64,000 nucleotides of DNA from UPXZ01 sp049840795 (lineage in GTDB: Bacteria; Bacteroidota; Bacteroidia; Bacteroidales; Paludibacteraceae): positions 65,989 to 129,988 of the forward strand of contig JASGJK010000030.1 in NCBI GenBank assembly GCA_049840795.1. The letters are read 5' to 3'. The translations under genes and the position numbers were made by a program. The notes beneath the pieces are model-generated. The model saw only the letters and a list, made by a program, of their open reading frames with translations. It had not been told where the DNA came from and made no database searches. How positions within the stretch are numbered: position 1 is the stretch's first letter; every line of letters starts with the position of its first letter. Below, in pieces: positions 8,950-18,068 of this stretch.

Positions 8950-10104
8950 ATGGGAAGAATAACTGTCGGCGATACCGTCGCACAGTTCAGTAGTAAACTC
9001 TCCTGCACACTCTCGTTGTGGAATCCGCGAGCGAGCCGTTTGGACGGGAAAAGCCAGGAAGCAGTAGAAACCAACGGAAAGATTGATAAGCTATTGCTTA
9101 GTATCAACGAGGCTTACAGCAGTCTAACCGAACGAAATCTACCGTTCGATGCCAAAGATGTAAAGAACCTGTTTCAAGGTGGCATGGCTACCCAAATGAC
9201 ACTGTTCCGGGTCTTTGACCGCCATATTGAAGAAGTAAGGGCGCGTGTGGGAATAGATGTTTCCCATCGTACAGTGCCCAATTACCTCTATACCCGGAGA
9301 AGGTTAGGCGAATTCGTCAGCAAGAACTATAACGTCAAAGACCTTGCATTCAGCCAGCTCAATGAGCAGTTTATCCGGAAATTTCAAGATTATCTTATTC
9401 TTGAAAGAAATTTAGGTGTAGAAACCGTCCGCCACTATCTGGCTATACTAAAGAAAATCTGCCGGATCGCCTTTAAAGAGGGTCATTCCGACAGGCATTA
9501 TTTTGTCAATTATCCCTTGCTAAAGCAAAAAGTCAATCCGCCACGTACACTAAGCCGTGAAGAATTTGAAAAGATACGGGATTTACAGTTTGAAGAACAC
9601 CGCTGGTCGCATATTGCTACCCGTGATATGTTCCTCTTTGCCTGTTACACAGGGACAGCCTACGTCGATGTGGTAGCCATTACAAACGACAACCTCTCCA
9701 ATGACGATGCAGGCGACTTATGGCTCAAATACCAACGCGGCAAGAACGGTAAACTGTGTAGGGTAAAGCTGCTTCCCGAAGCCATAGCGTTAATCGAAAA
9801 GTACAAGAACCCGTCAAGGGAAACCTTATTCCCTAAAATGGAATATAACGCCTTGAAATGGAATCTCCAAAGCATACGTCAACTGGTTGGAATGACGGGG
9901 CCGCTGACCTATCACATGGGGCGACATTCATTCTCCAGCCTGATTACGCTTGAAGGCGGTGTTCCCATAGAAACCGTATCTAAGATGCTCGGTCATTCGG
10001 ATATAAAAACCACTCAAATATATGCCCGTGTTACCCCGAAAAAGCTCTTTGAGGATATGGATAAATACATCGAGGCAACCAAAGATTTAAAATTAGTTCT
10101 ATAA
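8950..10104 (+). CDS. Site-specific tyrosine recombinase (integrase 1)
   Basis: A 384-residue Bacteroidetes-type integrase with an N-terminal arm-binding region, a SAM-like core-binding domain (about 110-200: FDRHIEEVRARVGIDVSHRT, FQDYLILERNLGVETVRHYL) and a catalytic domain (about 215-375). Visible catalytic motifs are ACYTGTAYVDV, HMGRHSFSSL (H-x-x-R) and MLGHSDIKTTQIYARV with the Tyr nucleophile. The start at 8950 (MGRITVGDT) is probable, but the frame may begin further upstream near 8874 (MEKEKFKVLLYLKKSS in a slightly longer reading). It sits 21 bases before a second integrase, a tandem typical of Bacteroides conjugative elements. Confidence 0.85.
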   Translation: MGRITVGDTVAQFSSKLSCTLSLWNPRASRLDGKSQEAVETNGKIDKLLLSINEAYSSLTERNLPFDAKDVKNLFQGGMATQMTLFRVFDRHIEEVRARVGIDVSHRTVPNYLYTRRRLGEFVSKNYNVKDLAFSQLNEQFIRKFQDYLILERNLGVETVRHYLAILKKICRIAFKEGHSDRHYFVNYPLLKQKVNPPRTLSREEFEKIRDLQFEEHRWSHIATRDMFLFACYTGTAYVDVVAITNDNLSNDDAGDLWLKYQRGKNGKLCRVKLLPEAIALIEKYKNPSRETLFPKMEYNALKWNLQSIRQLVGMTGPLTYHMGRHSFSSLITLEGGVPIETVSKMLGHSDIKTTQIYARVTPKKLFEDMDKYIEATKDLKLVL

Positions 10105-10125
10105 CAATCAATAAACATTACAATT

Positions 10126-11313
10126 ATGCGATCCACATTTAAAATATTACTCTACATCAACCGGGGCAAAGTAAGAAAAGACGGTACAACTGCTATATTT
10201 TGCCGCATTACCGTTGATGGCGAACAAACCGTAATCACAACAGGTATTTTTTGTTACCCAAGAGATTGGAAAAGTAAAAAGGGAGAAGTTAAAGACGAAA
10301 AAGTAAATCACCGGCTGAAAGCCTTTCGCCAGCGTATTGAACAGGCTTACGAAAATACACTTAAAAAATATGGTGTGGTCAGCGTGGAATTACTCAAAAA
10401 TGCAATCCTTGAAATACATGCTGTCCCCACTATGTTATTACAGGCAGGCGAGGCGGAACGTGAATGGCTAAGGGTACGCTCTTTGGAAATAAACTCTACC
10501 TCTACCTACCGCCAGTCTAAAATTTCTCAGAACAACTTGCGGGAATACCTTCTTTCCTTGAAAATGAAAGATATTGCCTTTACCGATATTACTGAAGGGT
10601 TCGGCGAAGGTTATAAGCTGTTTTTAAGAAGTAAGGAATATAAATCAGGGCATATCAACCATTGTTTTACATGGCTGAACCGATTGATTTACATCGCCGT
10701 TGACCAAGAGATTCTCCGGTTTAATCCGATTGCCGATGTTAAGTATGAAAAGAAAGAACCGCCCCAATTACAGCACATAAGCCGGAATGAACTGAAATTG
10801 ATTATGGAAAAGCCTATGCCTAACCAGTTTCAGGAGTTGATTCGCAGAGCCTTTATCTTTTCTGCGTTCACCGCACTTGCTTATGTCGATCTGAAAGGGT
10901 TGTACCCCCGCCATATCGGACGAACGGCAGACGGCAAATCCTTTATCAGGATACACCGGAAAAAGACGGAGGTCGAAGCTTATATCCCCTTACATCCGGT
11001 TGCCGAACAAATCCTGTCGTTATACAACACGACAGATGATACAAAACCTGTTTTCCCGATGCCTAACCGCGACCAGATATGGTACTGCATTACTGAAATC
11101 GGCTTTCTTGCCGGTGTTAAGGGCGGTATGAGCTATCACCAAAGCAGACACACATTCGGGACGCTTCTGCTTTCAGCGGGTATTCCCATCGAAAGTATCA
11201 GCAAGATGATGGGGCATACCAATATCTCCACTACACAGGTTTATGCGAAAGTAACCGACCAGAAAATATCCGAAGATATGGATAAGCTAATTGAACGAAG
11301 AAAAGCAATTTAG
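10126..11313 (+). CDS. Site-specific tyrosine recombinase (integrase 2)
   Basis: A 395-residue integrase, probably acting with the one just upstream. The N-terminal arm domain reads FKILLYINRGKVRKDGTTAIFCRITVDGE, typical of the family. The core-binding domain spans about 110-200 and the catalytic domain about 215-385: SAFTALAYVDL, YHQSRHTFGTLLL (H-x-x-R), SKMMGHTNISTTQVYAKV with the Tyr. It is intact. A strong hairpin terminator follows. The pair closes the left end of the element and points inward to the HTH genes. Confidence 0.88.
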   Translation: MRSTFKILLYINRGKVRKDGTTAIFCRITVDGEQTVITTGIFCYPRDWKSKKGEVKDEKVNHRLKAFRQRIEQAYENTLKKYGVVSVELLKNAILEIHAVPTMLLQAGEAEREWLRVRSLEINSTSTYRQSKISQNNLREYLLSLKMKDIAFTDITEGFGEGYKLFLRSKEYKSGHINHCFTWLNRLIYIAVDQEILRFNPIADVKYEKKEPPQLQHISRNELKLIMEKPMPNQFQELIRRAFIFSAFTALAYVDLKGLYPRHIGRTADGKSFIRIHRKKTEVEAYIPLHPVAEQILSLYNTTDDTKPVFPMPNRDQIWYCITEIGFLAGVKGGMSYHQSRHTFGTLLLSAGIPIESISKMMGHTNISTTQVYAKVTDQKISEDMDKLIERRKAI

Positions 11314-11323
11314 CATCCAGCAT

Positions 11324-11359
11324 AAAAGGGCTATCAGAAATCACACTGATAGCCCTTTT
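11324..11359 (+). terminator. Intrinsic terminator after integrase 2
   Basis: Perfect 14-bp stem AAAAGGGCTATCAG / CTGATAGCCCTTTT with an 8-base loop. The A and T ends make it usable from both strands, for integrase 2 on the plus strand and the HTH pair on the minus strand. Confidence 0.85.
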
Positions 11360-11382
11360 GAATTAAGTAACACATGGTGTTA

Positions 11383-11679
11383 TTACTCCCATGCTTCGCG
11401 GTAGTTCTGTTCCAATAATTTCTGAATATCCGATTCCCGGTACAGGGTTTTACCGCCCAGCTGAATGTATGGGATTTTGCCTTTGGTGCGGTATTCCTGT
11501 AATGCCCTACGACTGATTTTTAATCTTTCTGAAACCTGCGCAACAGTCAGAAACCGCTCTCCGTTCAACGATGGCTCATAGCCCGTCATTATGGTTTCAA
11601 ATCTGCCTAACAACCTTTCAAGTGAGCAGAAAAAAGACTTTATCCGTTCGCTGTCTTTGGTTATAATTTCGCTACTCAT
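11383..11679 (-). CDS. Helix-turn-helix excisionase-like protein (second of pair)
   Basis: 98 residues with a MerR/excisionase-type winged helix in the C-terminal half: FLTVAQVSERLKISRRALQEYRTKGKIPYIQLGGKTLYRESDIQKLLE. Proteins of this kind serve as recombination directionality factors or regulators in Bacteroides elements. It overlaps the gene upstream by 8 bases, so the two are translated together. It lies convergent to the integrases. Confidence 0.8.
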   Translation of the reverse strand: MSSEIITKDSERIKSFFCSLERLLGRFETIMTGYEPSLNGERFLTVAQVSERLKISRRALQEYRTKGKIPYIQLGGKTLYRESDIQKLLEQNYREAWE

Positions 11680-11959
11680 CTTTCTGTGATTTTAAATTGT
11701 TGATAAACCGCTCCACATCTTCGGGCTTATAGTACATCTTCCGGTTAAACTTCGTATAAGCCAACTTCCTTTTATCCCGCAAATACTGCAATGTGTTTGG
11801 ATTGACATTCAGAATGAAACAGACATCCTGATTATCCAACCAACCGTCCAACTCTTTGCTTTTGTTCCGGTCAATCAATTTATCGACCTTCCGGACAAAT
11901 GACTCGAAACGCTCCATCATCGCCTCAAAAGTGCGGGCTTCTATATTTATTATCTCCAT
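11672..11959 (-). CDS. Helix-turn-helix excisionase-like protein (first of pair)
   Basis: 95 residues. The C-terminal half is an excisionase-type HTH (LDNQDVCFILNVNPNTLQYLRDKRKLAYTKFNRKMYYKPEDVERFI), and the N-terminal half is a short helix (FEAMMERFESFVRKVDKLID) that may dimerise. It forms an operon with the paralogous gene downstream, with a TANNTTTG box 42 bases upstream of its start. Likely role: control of excision or of integrase expression. Confidence 0.8.
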   Translation of the reverse strand: MEIINIEARTFEAMMERFESFVRKVDKLIDRNKSKELDGWLDNQDVCFILNVNPNTLQYLRDKRKLAYTKFNRKMYYKPEDVERFINNLKSQKDE

Positions 11960-12000
11960 AGTAATTTACTTTTTTTGTTCATACTATGATTACGGGAAGA

Positions 12001-12008
12001 CAAAGGTA
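12001..12008 (-). promoter_or_regulatory. Bacteroidetes -7 box for the HTH pair
   Basis: Minus-strand TACCTTTG fits the TANNTTTG consensus and lies about 40 bases upstream of the start at 11959. No clear -33 TTTG is seen. Confidence 0.5.
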
Positions 12009-12084
12009 AGCCTTTAAAACACAACATATATCAACACTTAGCGTGTCGGTAGCTTTCGTCTGCACTTGTCTATACCTAAAGTGC

Positions 12085-12400
12085 ATACTGATTTACGCGG
12101 CGGTCAAATATGCCGATTTTTATATCCCCTATTCGAGCAATTCGGGAATAATCGGTGTGATTTTTTCATCTATCCGTATCTTATAACTTCTTCCTCTTTC
12201 AGCGGGATGCCGACTGCACCGATGAAGTGTTCGATTTCATGCGCGAAAGTATTTCCGTGTCCTTCACGCCGAAGCAAGTTCGAGCCTTCGGTTTCGTGAA
12301 AAATCTTCCTCTTTCCGTTCCGGCGAGCGTATTTTATCCCGAAAAACCTGCATCGGCTAAACACTACCTTTCTCTGCCCCTGAAACTCGATCACTCATAA
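12085..12400 (+). pseudogene. Unrecognised, probably degraded coding remnant
   Basis: Protein-like stretches appear in changing plus frames: LIYAAVKYADFYIPYSSNSG, then RDADCTDEVFDFMRESISV and FGFVKNLPLSVPASVFYPEK ending KLDHS at 12400. Hydrophobic spacing and codon choice resemble coding sequence, but no start and no single frame join them. The minus frame contains an HEIEH string but otherwise looks like a shadow. No function is proposed. Confidence 0.3.
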
Positions 12401-12442
12401 CCGGCTCCGATACGGCATAGCGTTTTAAAAAAAGTCAGAATT

Positions 12443-12682
12443 ATGATACGGACAGCAGAAAAAAACAGGAAACAACGATTCTCAAACCTTCCAATCAGCA
12501 TAGGTTGGGTTTTGAAAATAGCCTTTGCGGTAGTGGGTTTTGCCCTTTGGGGTTGGTCGTTCGTGGCGGTAGTAGCAGGGATATATTTAGCGTGGGCAAT
12601 CATTAAGGGCGTTCTTTCCTGCCTCCTTTCCCTTGCCGTAATCATTGGCTTTATACTCCTTTTGATAGTATTGATTTTTTAA
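12443..12682 (+). CDS. Small two-helix membrane protein
   Basis: 79 residues. It has a basic N-terminus (MIRTAEKNRKQRF) and two hydrophobic segments (about 22-46 and 50-79). It is followed 12 bases later by the next small gene, so it probably belongs to an accessory operon of the element that ends with parB. I recognise no family. Confidence 0.6.
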   Translation: MIRTAEKNRKQRFSNLPISIGWVLKIAFAVVGFALWGWSFVAVVAGIYLAWAIIKGVLSCLLSLAVIIGFILLLIVLIF

Positions 12683-12694
12683 AAGCATATAGAC

Positions 12695-12913
12695 ATGAAA
12701 CCGAAGTATTTTAATTCGTTAGGCTCGTTAAACGAGTATGCAAACAGTTTTCCAAACAGCAGTTTTTCGTTTGTACACAATCCCCGAAAATGTGACTGTG
12801 AGTCCAACAGCGTTAGATGCAGTTTCGATGTAACCGACAAAGAGGATAACGATATTCTGGAAATCCTTGTTATCTGCCCCATTTGTGCCAATAACCTCCA
12901 AAAACAACAATAA
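12695..12913 (+). CDS. Small Cys-rich hypothetical protein
   Basis: 72 residues with CDC near residue 33 and CPIC near residue 62, a possible zinc-binding pair. It belongs to the same run of small plus-strand genes, with the next ATG two bases after its stop. Function unknown. Confidence 0.6.
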   Translation: MKPKYFNSLGSLNEYANSFPNSSFSFVHNPRKCDCESNSVRCSFDVTDKEDNDILEILVICPICANNLQKQQ

Positions 12914-12914
12914 T

Positions 12915-13394
12915 ATGAAAACAAGCGAAGTAAGCGACAGCATCATAAGTAAGCGTTGCAAGTGCATTTTTACAGGCTTAATGGTTACAGGAGTAATCGA
13001 GAGCGTAAACGTGAACAAGTACAGTGCAGAGGTAATGGTACGTTTCGATGAACCGCACTCGTGGGGAAACGAGATATACGAATATGATTGGGCACACGCC
13101 CGACTGTATGATGAATTTGGCTCACTCCAATATCTGGAAATCATAGACGACCAATATCAGACCGTCAAAGTAACATTTGAAAAGTCCATAAGGGAGATAA
13201 ACCGAATGTTTACAAGCGATTATAAGACTTGGGGCGTAGTCAATCTGAAAGAATGGTGCGATAGCTATGAAAGTAGTAGGTTTACGCAAATCGGCAAACA
13301 TTGCGCCGTTATCACATCTGAATATAACATGGAGTATGTAAGGGAGTGGCTTTTGAAAAATACCCCTGTAAAGGAAATCGAAACAGTAATATAA
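12915..13394 (+). CDS. Hypothetical protein of the accessory operon
   Basis: 159 residues starting MKTSEVSDSIISKRCKC. The frame is open upstream to 12867, but the ATG at 12915 is preferred because it directly follows the previous stop. The first half looks like a small beta-barrel (GVIESVNVNKYSAEVMVRFDEPHSWG, then YDWAHARLYDEF). The second half is mixed, ending VREWLLKNTPVKEIETVI. No family is recognised. Confidence 0.6.
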   Translation: MKTSEVSDSIISKRCKCIFTGLMVTGVIESVNVNKYSAEVMVRFDEPHSWGNEIYEYDWAHARLYDEFGSLQYLEIIDDQYQTVKVTFEKSIREINRMFTSDYKTWGVVNLKEWCDSYESSRFTQIGKHCAVITSEYNMEYVREWLLKNTPVKEIETVI

Positions 13395-13435
13395 AACATC
13401 ACAACATTTTAATAATCATTTTAATAGTTAAGAAC

Positions 13436-15326
13436 ATGAAAGCAAAAAATCAAAACACTGCCGTAGCAGTACAAACAACCGAGAACAGCAAAAGCGTAGT
13501 AGAAAACGCAAGTGTAACCACAGGCGCACCCGCTAAAAGCGTGGAGCAAGCCGTAAACCTCGCTTCGGACTTGATAGAGCCGAGCAATTACAACGCCCGA
13601 AAAACCTTTGAACCCGAAGCGTTAAAGGAACTGGCGCAAAGTATCTCCGTGCATGGGCTAATACAGCCCATCACGGTACGTACAAGTGGCAACCGTTACG
13701 AGATCATTTGCGGGGAGCGTCGTTTCCGTGCCTGCCGAATGTTGAACCTTGCCGAAATCCCCGCCATTGTGCGGGAGGTTACGGACGAACAGGCGTATGA
13801 CCTTTCAATCACGGAAAACTTACAGCGGGAGGACGTACCGCCTATGGAAGCCGCCGAAGCCTATAAACGCCTTATCGACACCAAACGCTACGACATTCCG
13901 ACCCTTGCCCTGCAATTCGGCAAGAGCGAAAAGACGATTTACCAAACGCTGAAACTTTACGACCTTATCAAAAGCATCGCAAACCTCGTTCGGGAGGGCA
14001 AGCTGACCGCATCGGCGGGAATAGTCATCAGCAAGTACGACAAGAAAATACAGGCTGAAATTCTGAAAGACCGTTTAGGCGAGGACGGTAACGGCGAATG
14101 GTGTCATATCTCCGCCCATGTGTTGGATAAGAAGATACAAAGCGGGTACACAAACGATTTTTCAAATTATGGCTTCGACAAAAAGGCGTGTTTGAAATGC
14201 GCTCACAACTTTAATAATTTCGACCTGTTCGCAGAGGGTGGCGGTTGTGGCAAGTGTACCAATAAGAAATGTTTACAGGACAAAAACATGGCGTTTGTGG
14301 TAGCCCAAGCCGAAGCGGTTGCGCTTGCAGACCCGAAACTTGTTTTTGTCGGCGAACAATACGGCTACGAGAATGAAGCAACGCAAAAAATCCGTAAAGG
14401 CGGGTATGAGTTCAAGAATGTACAAACCTACAATTTGAACAGCTACCCGACCGCACCGACACCGCCCGAAGCATCCGAGTACGCAAAACCCGAAGATTTT
14501 GCAAAGGCGCAAGCACGGCACGAAAAGGAACAAACCTATTTTGAGAACAAGAGCCAAGAAATTGACAGGCTCAAAGAACAGGGCAAAATACGTGTATATG
14601 CCAAAATCGGCGATAACGGCGTAAAACTCCATTACAAGGAAGTGGCAACCAAAGACACCAAGACCAACGCCCAAGTAATTGAGGAGCTGACCGCCAAGAA
14701 AAAACGCAACACCGAGATACAAGCGGAAAAGAGCGCCACCGATATAAAGGAACTGTTATATTCGGAGCAGTTACCGCAATCGGCGTTCACTTCCGAAGAA
14801 GAACAGGCGGTATATTTCTTTATGCTTGCCAAGTTGCGCCGACACAATTACCAAAGCCGTAGGACTGAAAGAAAATGGCTATTACGGCTATCTGACGGAC
14901 GAGAAACGGCTGAAAATAGTCGCCACCTTGACCGAAGAACAGAAAACAATCATTCGGCGCGACTACCTGTATAGCCACCTGACCGACCGCACGACCACCG
15001 TAGCCGACGCCAAAGGGAGTATTTTACAGGCGTTTGCAAAGCAACATTTGCCCGAACAGACGACGAAGATAGAAACGGAGCGCAAAGAGGAATACGGCAA
15101 GAAAAACGCCCGATTGGACGAACGTATCGCAGGACTGAAAAAGGCTGATAAAAAGGCGAAAGCGGAAGCCAAGACGAAAAAGCAGGAGCAACCCGCCCAA
15201 GCCGAGAAAGCCGCTAAATCGGACAAAAAACAGCCGAAGAAAGCCGAGCAACCAACCGAAGCGACCACCACAGCGGTAGCGGTTATTCCGAAAGTTAAAG
15301 CGGTAGCAGTAGCGCAACCCGCATAA
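13436..15326 (+). CDS. ParB/RepB/Spo0J-family partition protein, frameshifted
   Basis: Large ParB-like protein of the element, about 629 residues if read through. The ParB nuclease-like fold lies at about 40-130 (ICGERRFRACRML, ITENLQREDVPPMEAAEAYKRL), followed by an HTH (LALQFGKSEKTIYQTLKLYDL). A Cys cluster follows (CLKCAHNF, GGGCGKCTNKKC), then a C-terminal Lys/Ala-rich coiled tail. The frame breaks near 14850: the first frame ends at 14974, while the true continuation TKAVGLKENGYYGYL lies in the frame ending at 15326. Two missing bases after AATTAC would restore it. I chose the ATG at 13436 over the longer frame from 13346. Confidence 0.82.
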
Positions 15327-15376
15327 ATAGAGTATTAACAGGGGCGGGAGAAATCCCGCTCCCTAAATTTACCATT

Positions 15377-15556
15377 ATGACAGTATTTGTATTATTCCAG
15401 ACGGATATTTACCACACAAGGGCAAGCCGTGTATTTTGCGGAGTATTCAGCACGGAAGCGGGAGCAATCGACCACGCCAAAGAAAACGGACTATATACCC
15501 ATACGGCAGAGGTCGTAATCGTAGAATGCGAACTTGATAAATTCGGCGAGGTATGA
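15377..15556 (+). CDS. Small hypothetical protein downstream of parB
   Basis: 59 residues beginning MTVFVLFQTDIYHTRASRVF. The pattern (TAEVVIVECELDKFGEV at the end) suggests a small alpha/beta protein. It starts 51 bases after the parB stop and shares its base composition, so it is probably the last gene of the same operon. Confidence 0.6.
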   Translation: MTVFVLFQTDIYHTRASRVFCGVFSTEAGAIDHAKENGLYTHTAEVVIVECELDKFGEV

Positions 15557-15604
15557 AATTGGGAGTCCTCAGACTATTCGGTTTTAATCCTCTGTCGGTT
15601 GATT

Positions 15605-15680
15605 GAGATAACAACATTAAGCGTTGCGACTCTCAACACTTAGTGTTGAAGATTGCAAGATTAAGTGTTTCGCAAAGTGG
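15605..15680. repeat. Iteron-like degenerate repeats
   Basis: Three related units occur within about 70 bases (ATTAAGCGTTGCG, CTTAGTGTTGAAG, ATTAAGTGTTTCG), with a palindrome CAACAC-TTA-GTGTTG across the middle one. A similar piece (CAACACTTAGCGTG) lies near 12030, at the other side of the accessory operon. They could be sites for the ParB-like protein or an HTH protein. Confidence 0.35.
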
Positions 15681-15718
15681 GCTATAAATGTCTGTGAAGC
15701 CAATTTCAAGAACTCATA

Positions 15719-15753
15719 TCCGGGCAGGGGAAACTTTGCCCGGACTTCTTTTT
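15719..15753 (+). terminator. Intrinsic terminator of the parB operon
   Basis: Perfect 8-bp stem TCCGGGCA / TGCCCGGA with a 10-base loop, followed by CTTCTTTTT. Confidence 0.75.
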
Positions 15754-15856
15754 CCATGAGCAATTAGCAAGGCTTTATGCGGAGAAAAAGAAGCAAAAAG
15801 CCATTCTAAAACGACTAATGGCCTTAGGGGAAATTTGGAAATCGTTTTATTTTTTT

Positions 15857-15976
15857 TCATTGAAATTTCAAAATCATCAAAAAAAGCCTATACTTAAATG
15901 TAGGATATACTTTTCCGGCTACTATTCCTTTTCCCATTCCTGCGGGAGCTCCTGTTATCAATACTACTTTCTTCAT
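15857..15976 (-). pseudogene. SDR-type dehydrogenase, N-terminal fragment
   Basis: 39-residue frame starting MKKVVLITGAPAGMGKGIV, the start of a classical SDR (TGxxxGxG). It then runs into unrelated sequence and a stop. It lies just downstream of a SnoaL-like remnant and an AraC remnant, all on the minus strand, so it was probably the last gene of a three-gene operon. Confidence 0.6.
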
Positions 15977-15993
15977 TGTGCATATGTTTTTGT

Positions 15994-16135
15994 TTAATCA
16001 TTAATAAATCCAAGCTGTTTATACATTCCGTAATAGTCTTTGACAAATCATGCTTCGGCAATTTTTCCGTTTTCTATACGATAAATGCCTACTCCGAACC
16101 ATTTTGAAAATCTGAAAAGAAAACAACAGTAACAA
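15994..16135 (-). pseudogene. SnoaL-like/ester cyclase-type protein, C-terminal fragment
   Basis: The minus frame reads KWFGVGIYRIENGKIAEA, then a TGA, then FVKDYYGMYKQLGFIND and the natural stop. The pattern GKIxEAWxxxD-xxG-xxxQLG is typical of SnoaL-like small alpha+beta proteins, and the TGA stands where a Trp (TGG) is expected. The upstream half is missing. Confidence 0.5.
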
Positions 16136-16239
16136 AGAGAAAATATACCGATTTCATTGCGTTATTTGTTCAAAAAACAATGCAAAGGTCGGCAATAGTG
16201 GAAAGCGTAGTTTTTGTCAACTGCTCAAAAACACTTTGT

Positions 16240-17103
16240 TCAGTGGCTCAATAGAACTTTTGAGGGAGTGCATCCGAAATACAGCTTGAATGCGTTTGAA
16301 AAGTGGGATAGGTTTTCAAAGCCGACTTCTAAATATACATCGGAAGGCTTTCTGTGCTTTTCGGAAATAAGGTAATGCGCGTGTTTCAACCTTGTTTCAA
16401 GCAACCATTTTTGTGGTGAAATATTAAATGATTTTTGAAAATCTCTTTTGAATGTTGCCAAACTTCTGCCTGTGAGATAAGCGAAACGTTCAAGCGGAAT
16501 ATTGAATGAATAATTTTTTTGCATAAAATCGGCAAGGTCAATTTTTCCCTGTTCGGAAAAGTTGGCAAGTATGCTGTCGGCATCCATATCAACCGTGGGG
16601 ATTATGGTAATAGCTTCTTCTAATTTTATGTCAGTAAGGTGTATCGGCAGATTTTCACCGTGCAATTTATAATAAGGCAGGATAGAATCAAACAAACTGA
16701 TAAGTAAAGGGTGCTTTTCTATCTGCTTGACTTGCTATTTCAGTTTGACGGTTGGGTTGGGTTTATTCTGCGAATAGAATTTTTATAGAAACGATTGTGA
16801 AAATAAAATAGAAATAGATTTGAATTCTGTTGTGGCTGATGGATGTTTAATGAATTTCGCCAACATATTCGTGTAAAACAGGATAGTATCGCCTTCATCT
16901 ATAGTATATGATCGGTCAGCGTCTATCATTGTCATGCTCCCGAATAGATATGAACAAGTGCATGTTCGGGTACGGTGTTTTCAATACTTCTGTGTTCTTT
17001 TTCCGCGCAGGAAAAGAATATGTCGGATTTTGATATGTGGTTGATGCGGGGTATTAAGAACTGTTTTTTTAATATAGAAAGGTGTCGATTTTAATTTAAT
17101 CAC
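16240..17103 (-). pseudogene. AraC-family regulator, multiply inactivated
   Basis: A 288-codon footprint, normal for AraC regulators. The C-terminal half (16240-16735) is intact: FAYLTGRSLATFKRDFQKSF and DVYLEVGFENLSHFSNAFKLYFG are the two HTHs. The N-terminal half is readable only with breaks. From about 17103 it reads an IKLKSTPFYIKK start with a frame change in a 7-A run, then QFLIPRINHISKSDIFFSCAEKE and VPEHALVHIYSG. After a missing base comes MIDADRSYTIDEGDTILFY, followed by an in-frame TAA and a TAG before QVKQIEKHPLL. It probably once controlled the SnoaL-like and SDR genes downstream. Confidence 0.75.
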
Positions 17104-17354
17104 CTTATATGTCGATTCTGCTGTTTCAGATTGTTACTTCTTTTAGACACTTACTGGAGACAAGTGTATTTTTTTTCAAAGAGTACAAGTCCCTTATGCG
17201 CGGGGTCGTGCATAGAAGCCTTGTTCGCACACAATCAGAAAATTGCTCCATTTCTTAGCGAAACACTGTATACAAGAACCATGCGATAGTGGTGTGAGAG
17301 GCTCTCCATCAGTGAACGTTGGCAGGGCAGTCTACTCGATTAGTGGCTTGTACT

Positions 17355-18050
17355 TTACTGAGTTATTAACAAATAAATTATAATTGCAGTAATTGGCAAA
17401 TATGTCCAATAGATATATTTAATGTGCTTTCTATTATTTTCTACTTTTTTAGTTATTGTTAAGTGGAATTTGGTATTCTCATCTTTTAAAATATCGAGAT
17501 GGGAAACAACCATTTTAATTCTACTATCACATGAATTTATTTTTTCATTTGCATCTGCTGATAATCTTTCAATCTTATTCTTAGTCTCATTAAAGTTAAT
17601 GTTTGTAACTTGAATAAATTCGTTATATTCGTTATTATATGATATTTGTTTATCATGGAGTGTTTTAATATTTTTTTGATTCTCAGATACTCCACTACTT
17701 ATAATTGTAATGTTTTTTTCATTTTGAATTTGAGACTTAACAATATCATCTATTAAATTTTTGTTGTCTTCAATTTTATTTAAGACTAATTGAATCTTAT
17801 CTTGAAAATTTGAAATCTCAGTTGATATTTTATTAATATTTCGTAAATCATTGTCAACCTGTTCCGTAATTGATATTCGAAAGTTTTCATCTTGTTCATT
17901 AGACTTATTGATTTCATCTAACAACAACTGTAAATTGGAAGCAAATTCATGCTGTAACCTCTTAATTGTTAATAAAATATTAGAAATATCTAATTGACTT
18001 GCTTCTTTGCTTTTTAAAAGCTTAATTTGTTCTTCAGTGTACGTTTCCAT
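17355..18050 (-). CDS. Tail-anchored coiled-coil protein (third cassette)
   Basis: 231 residues. Residues 1-205 are almost entirely predicted coiled coil with regular heptads (IEDNKNLIDDIVKSQIQNEK, IERLSADANEKINSC). A single transmembrane segment closes the protein (YWTYLPITAIIIYLLITQ), so it is probably anchored by its C-terminus facing the cytoplasm. It is AT-rich compared with the tra genes. It lies 18 bases downstream of 18069-18764 in what appears to be the third integron-like cassette. I recognise no family; a membrane-tethered sensor or effector partner is an inference. Confidence 0.65.
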   Translation of the reverse strand: METYTEEQIKLLKSKEASQLDISNILLTIKRLQHEFASNLQLLLDEINKSNEQDENFRISITEQVDNDLRNINKISTEISNFQDKIQLVLNKIEDNKNLIDDIVKSQIQNEKNITIISSGVSENQKNIKTLHDKQISYNNEYNEFIQVTNINFNETKNKIERLSADANEKINSCDSRIKMVVSHLDILKDENTKFHLTITKKVENNRKHIKYIYWTYLPITAIIIYLLITQ

Positions 18051-18068
18051 ATAGCATAAATGTTTTTG

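Noticed and set aside
8950..11313. One of the tandem recombinases as the integron integrase for the cassette array
   Set aside because: Both have the arm-binding and SAM-like domains of Bacteroidetes conjugative-element integrases, and I could not see the extra IntI-specific insert near the catalytic box II. They more likely move the whole element.
12170..12394. Minus-strand frame with HEIEH as a metallopeptidase
   Set aside because: The rest lacks family pattern and the plus frames look more protein-like; the HExxH string is probably chance.
14846..14860. Programmed frameshift in parB
   Set aside because: No slippery heptamer or stem-loop is seen; two missing bases after AATTAC explain the break more simply.
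17104..17354. attC-like site closing the third cassette
   Set aside because: The expected inverse complement of the cassette start (GTTAGGGGCTATAT on the plus strand) is not present here or further left to 15.5 kb.
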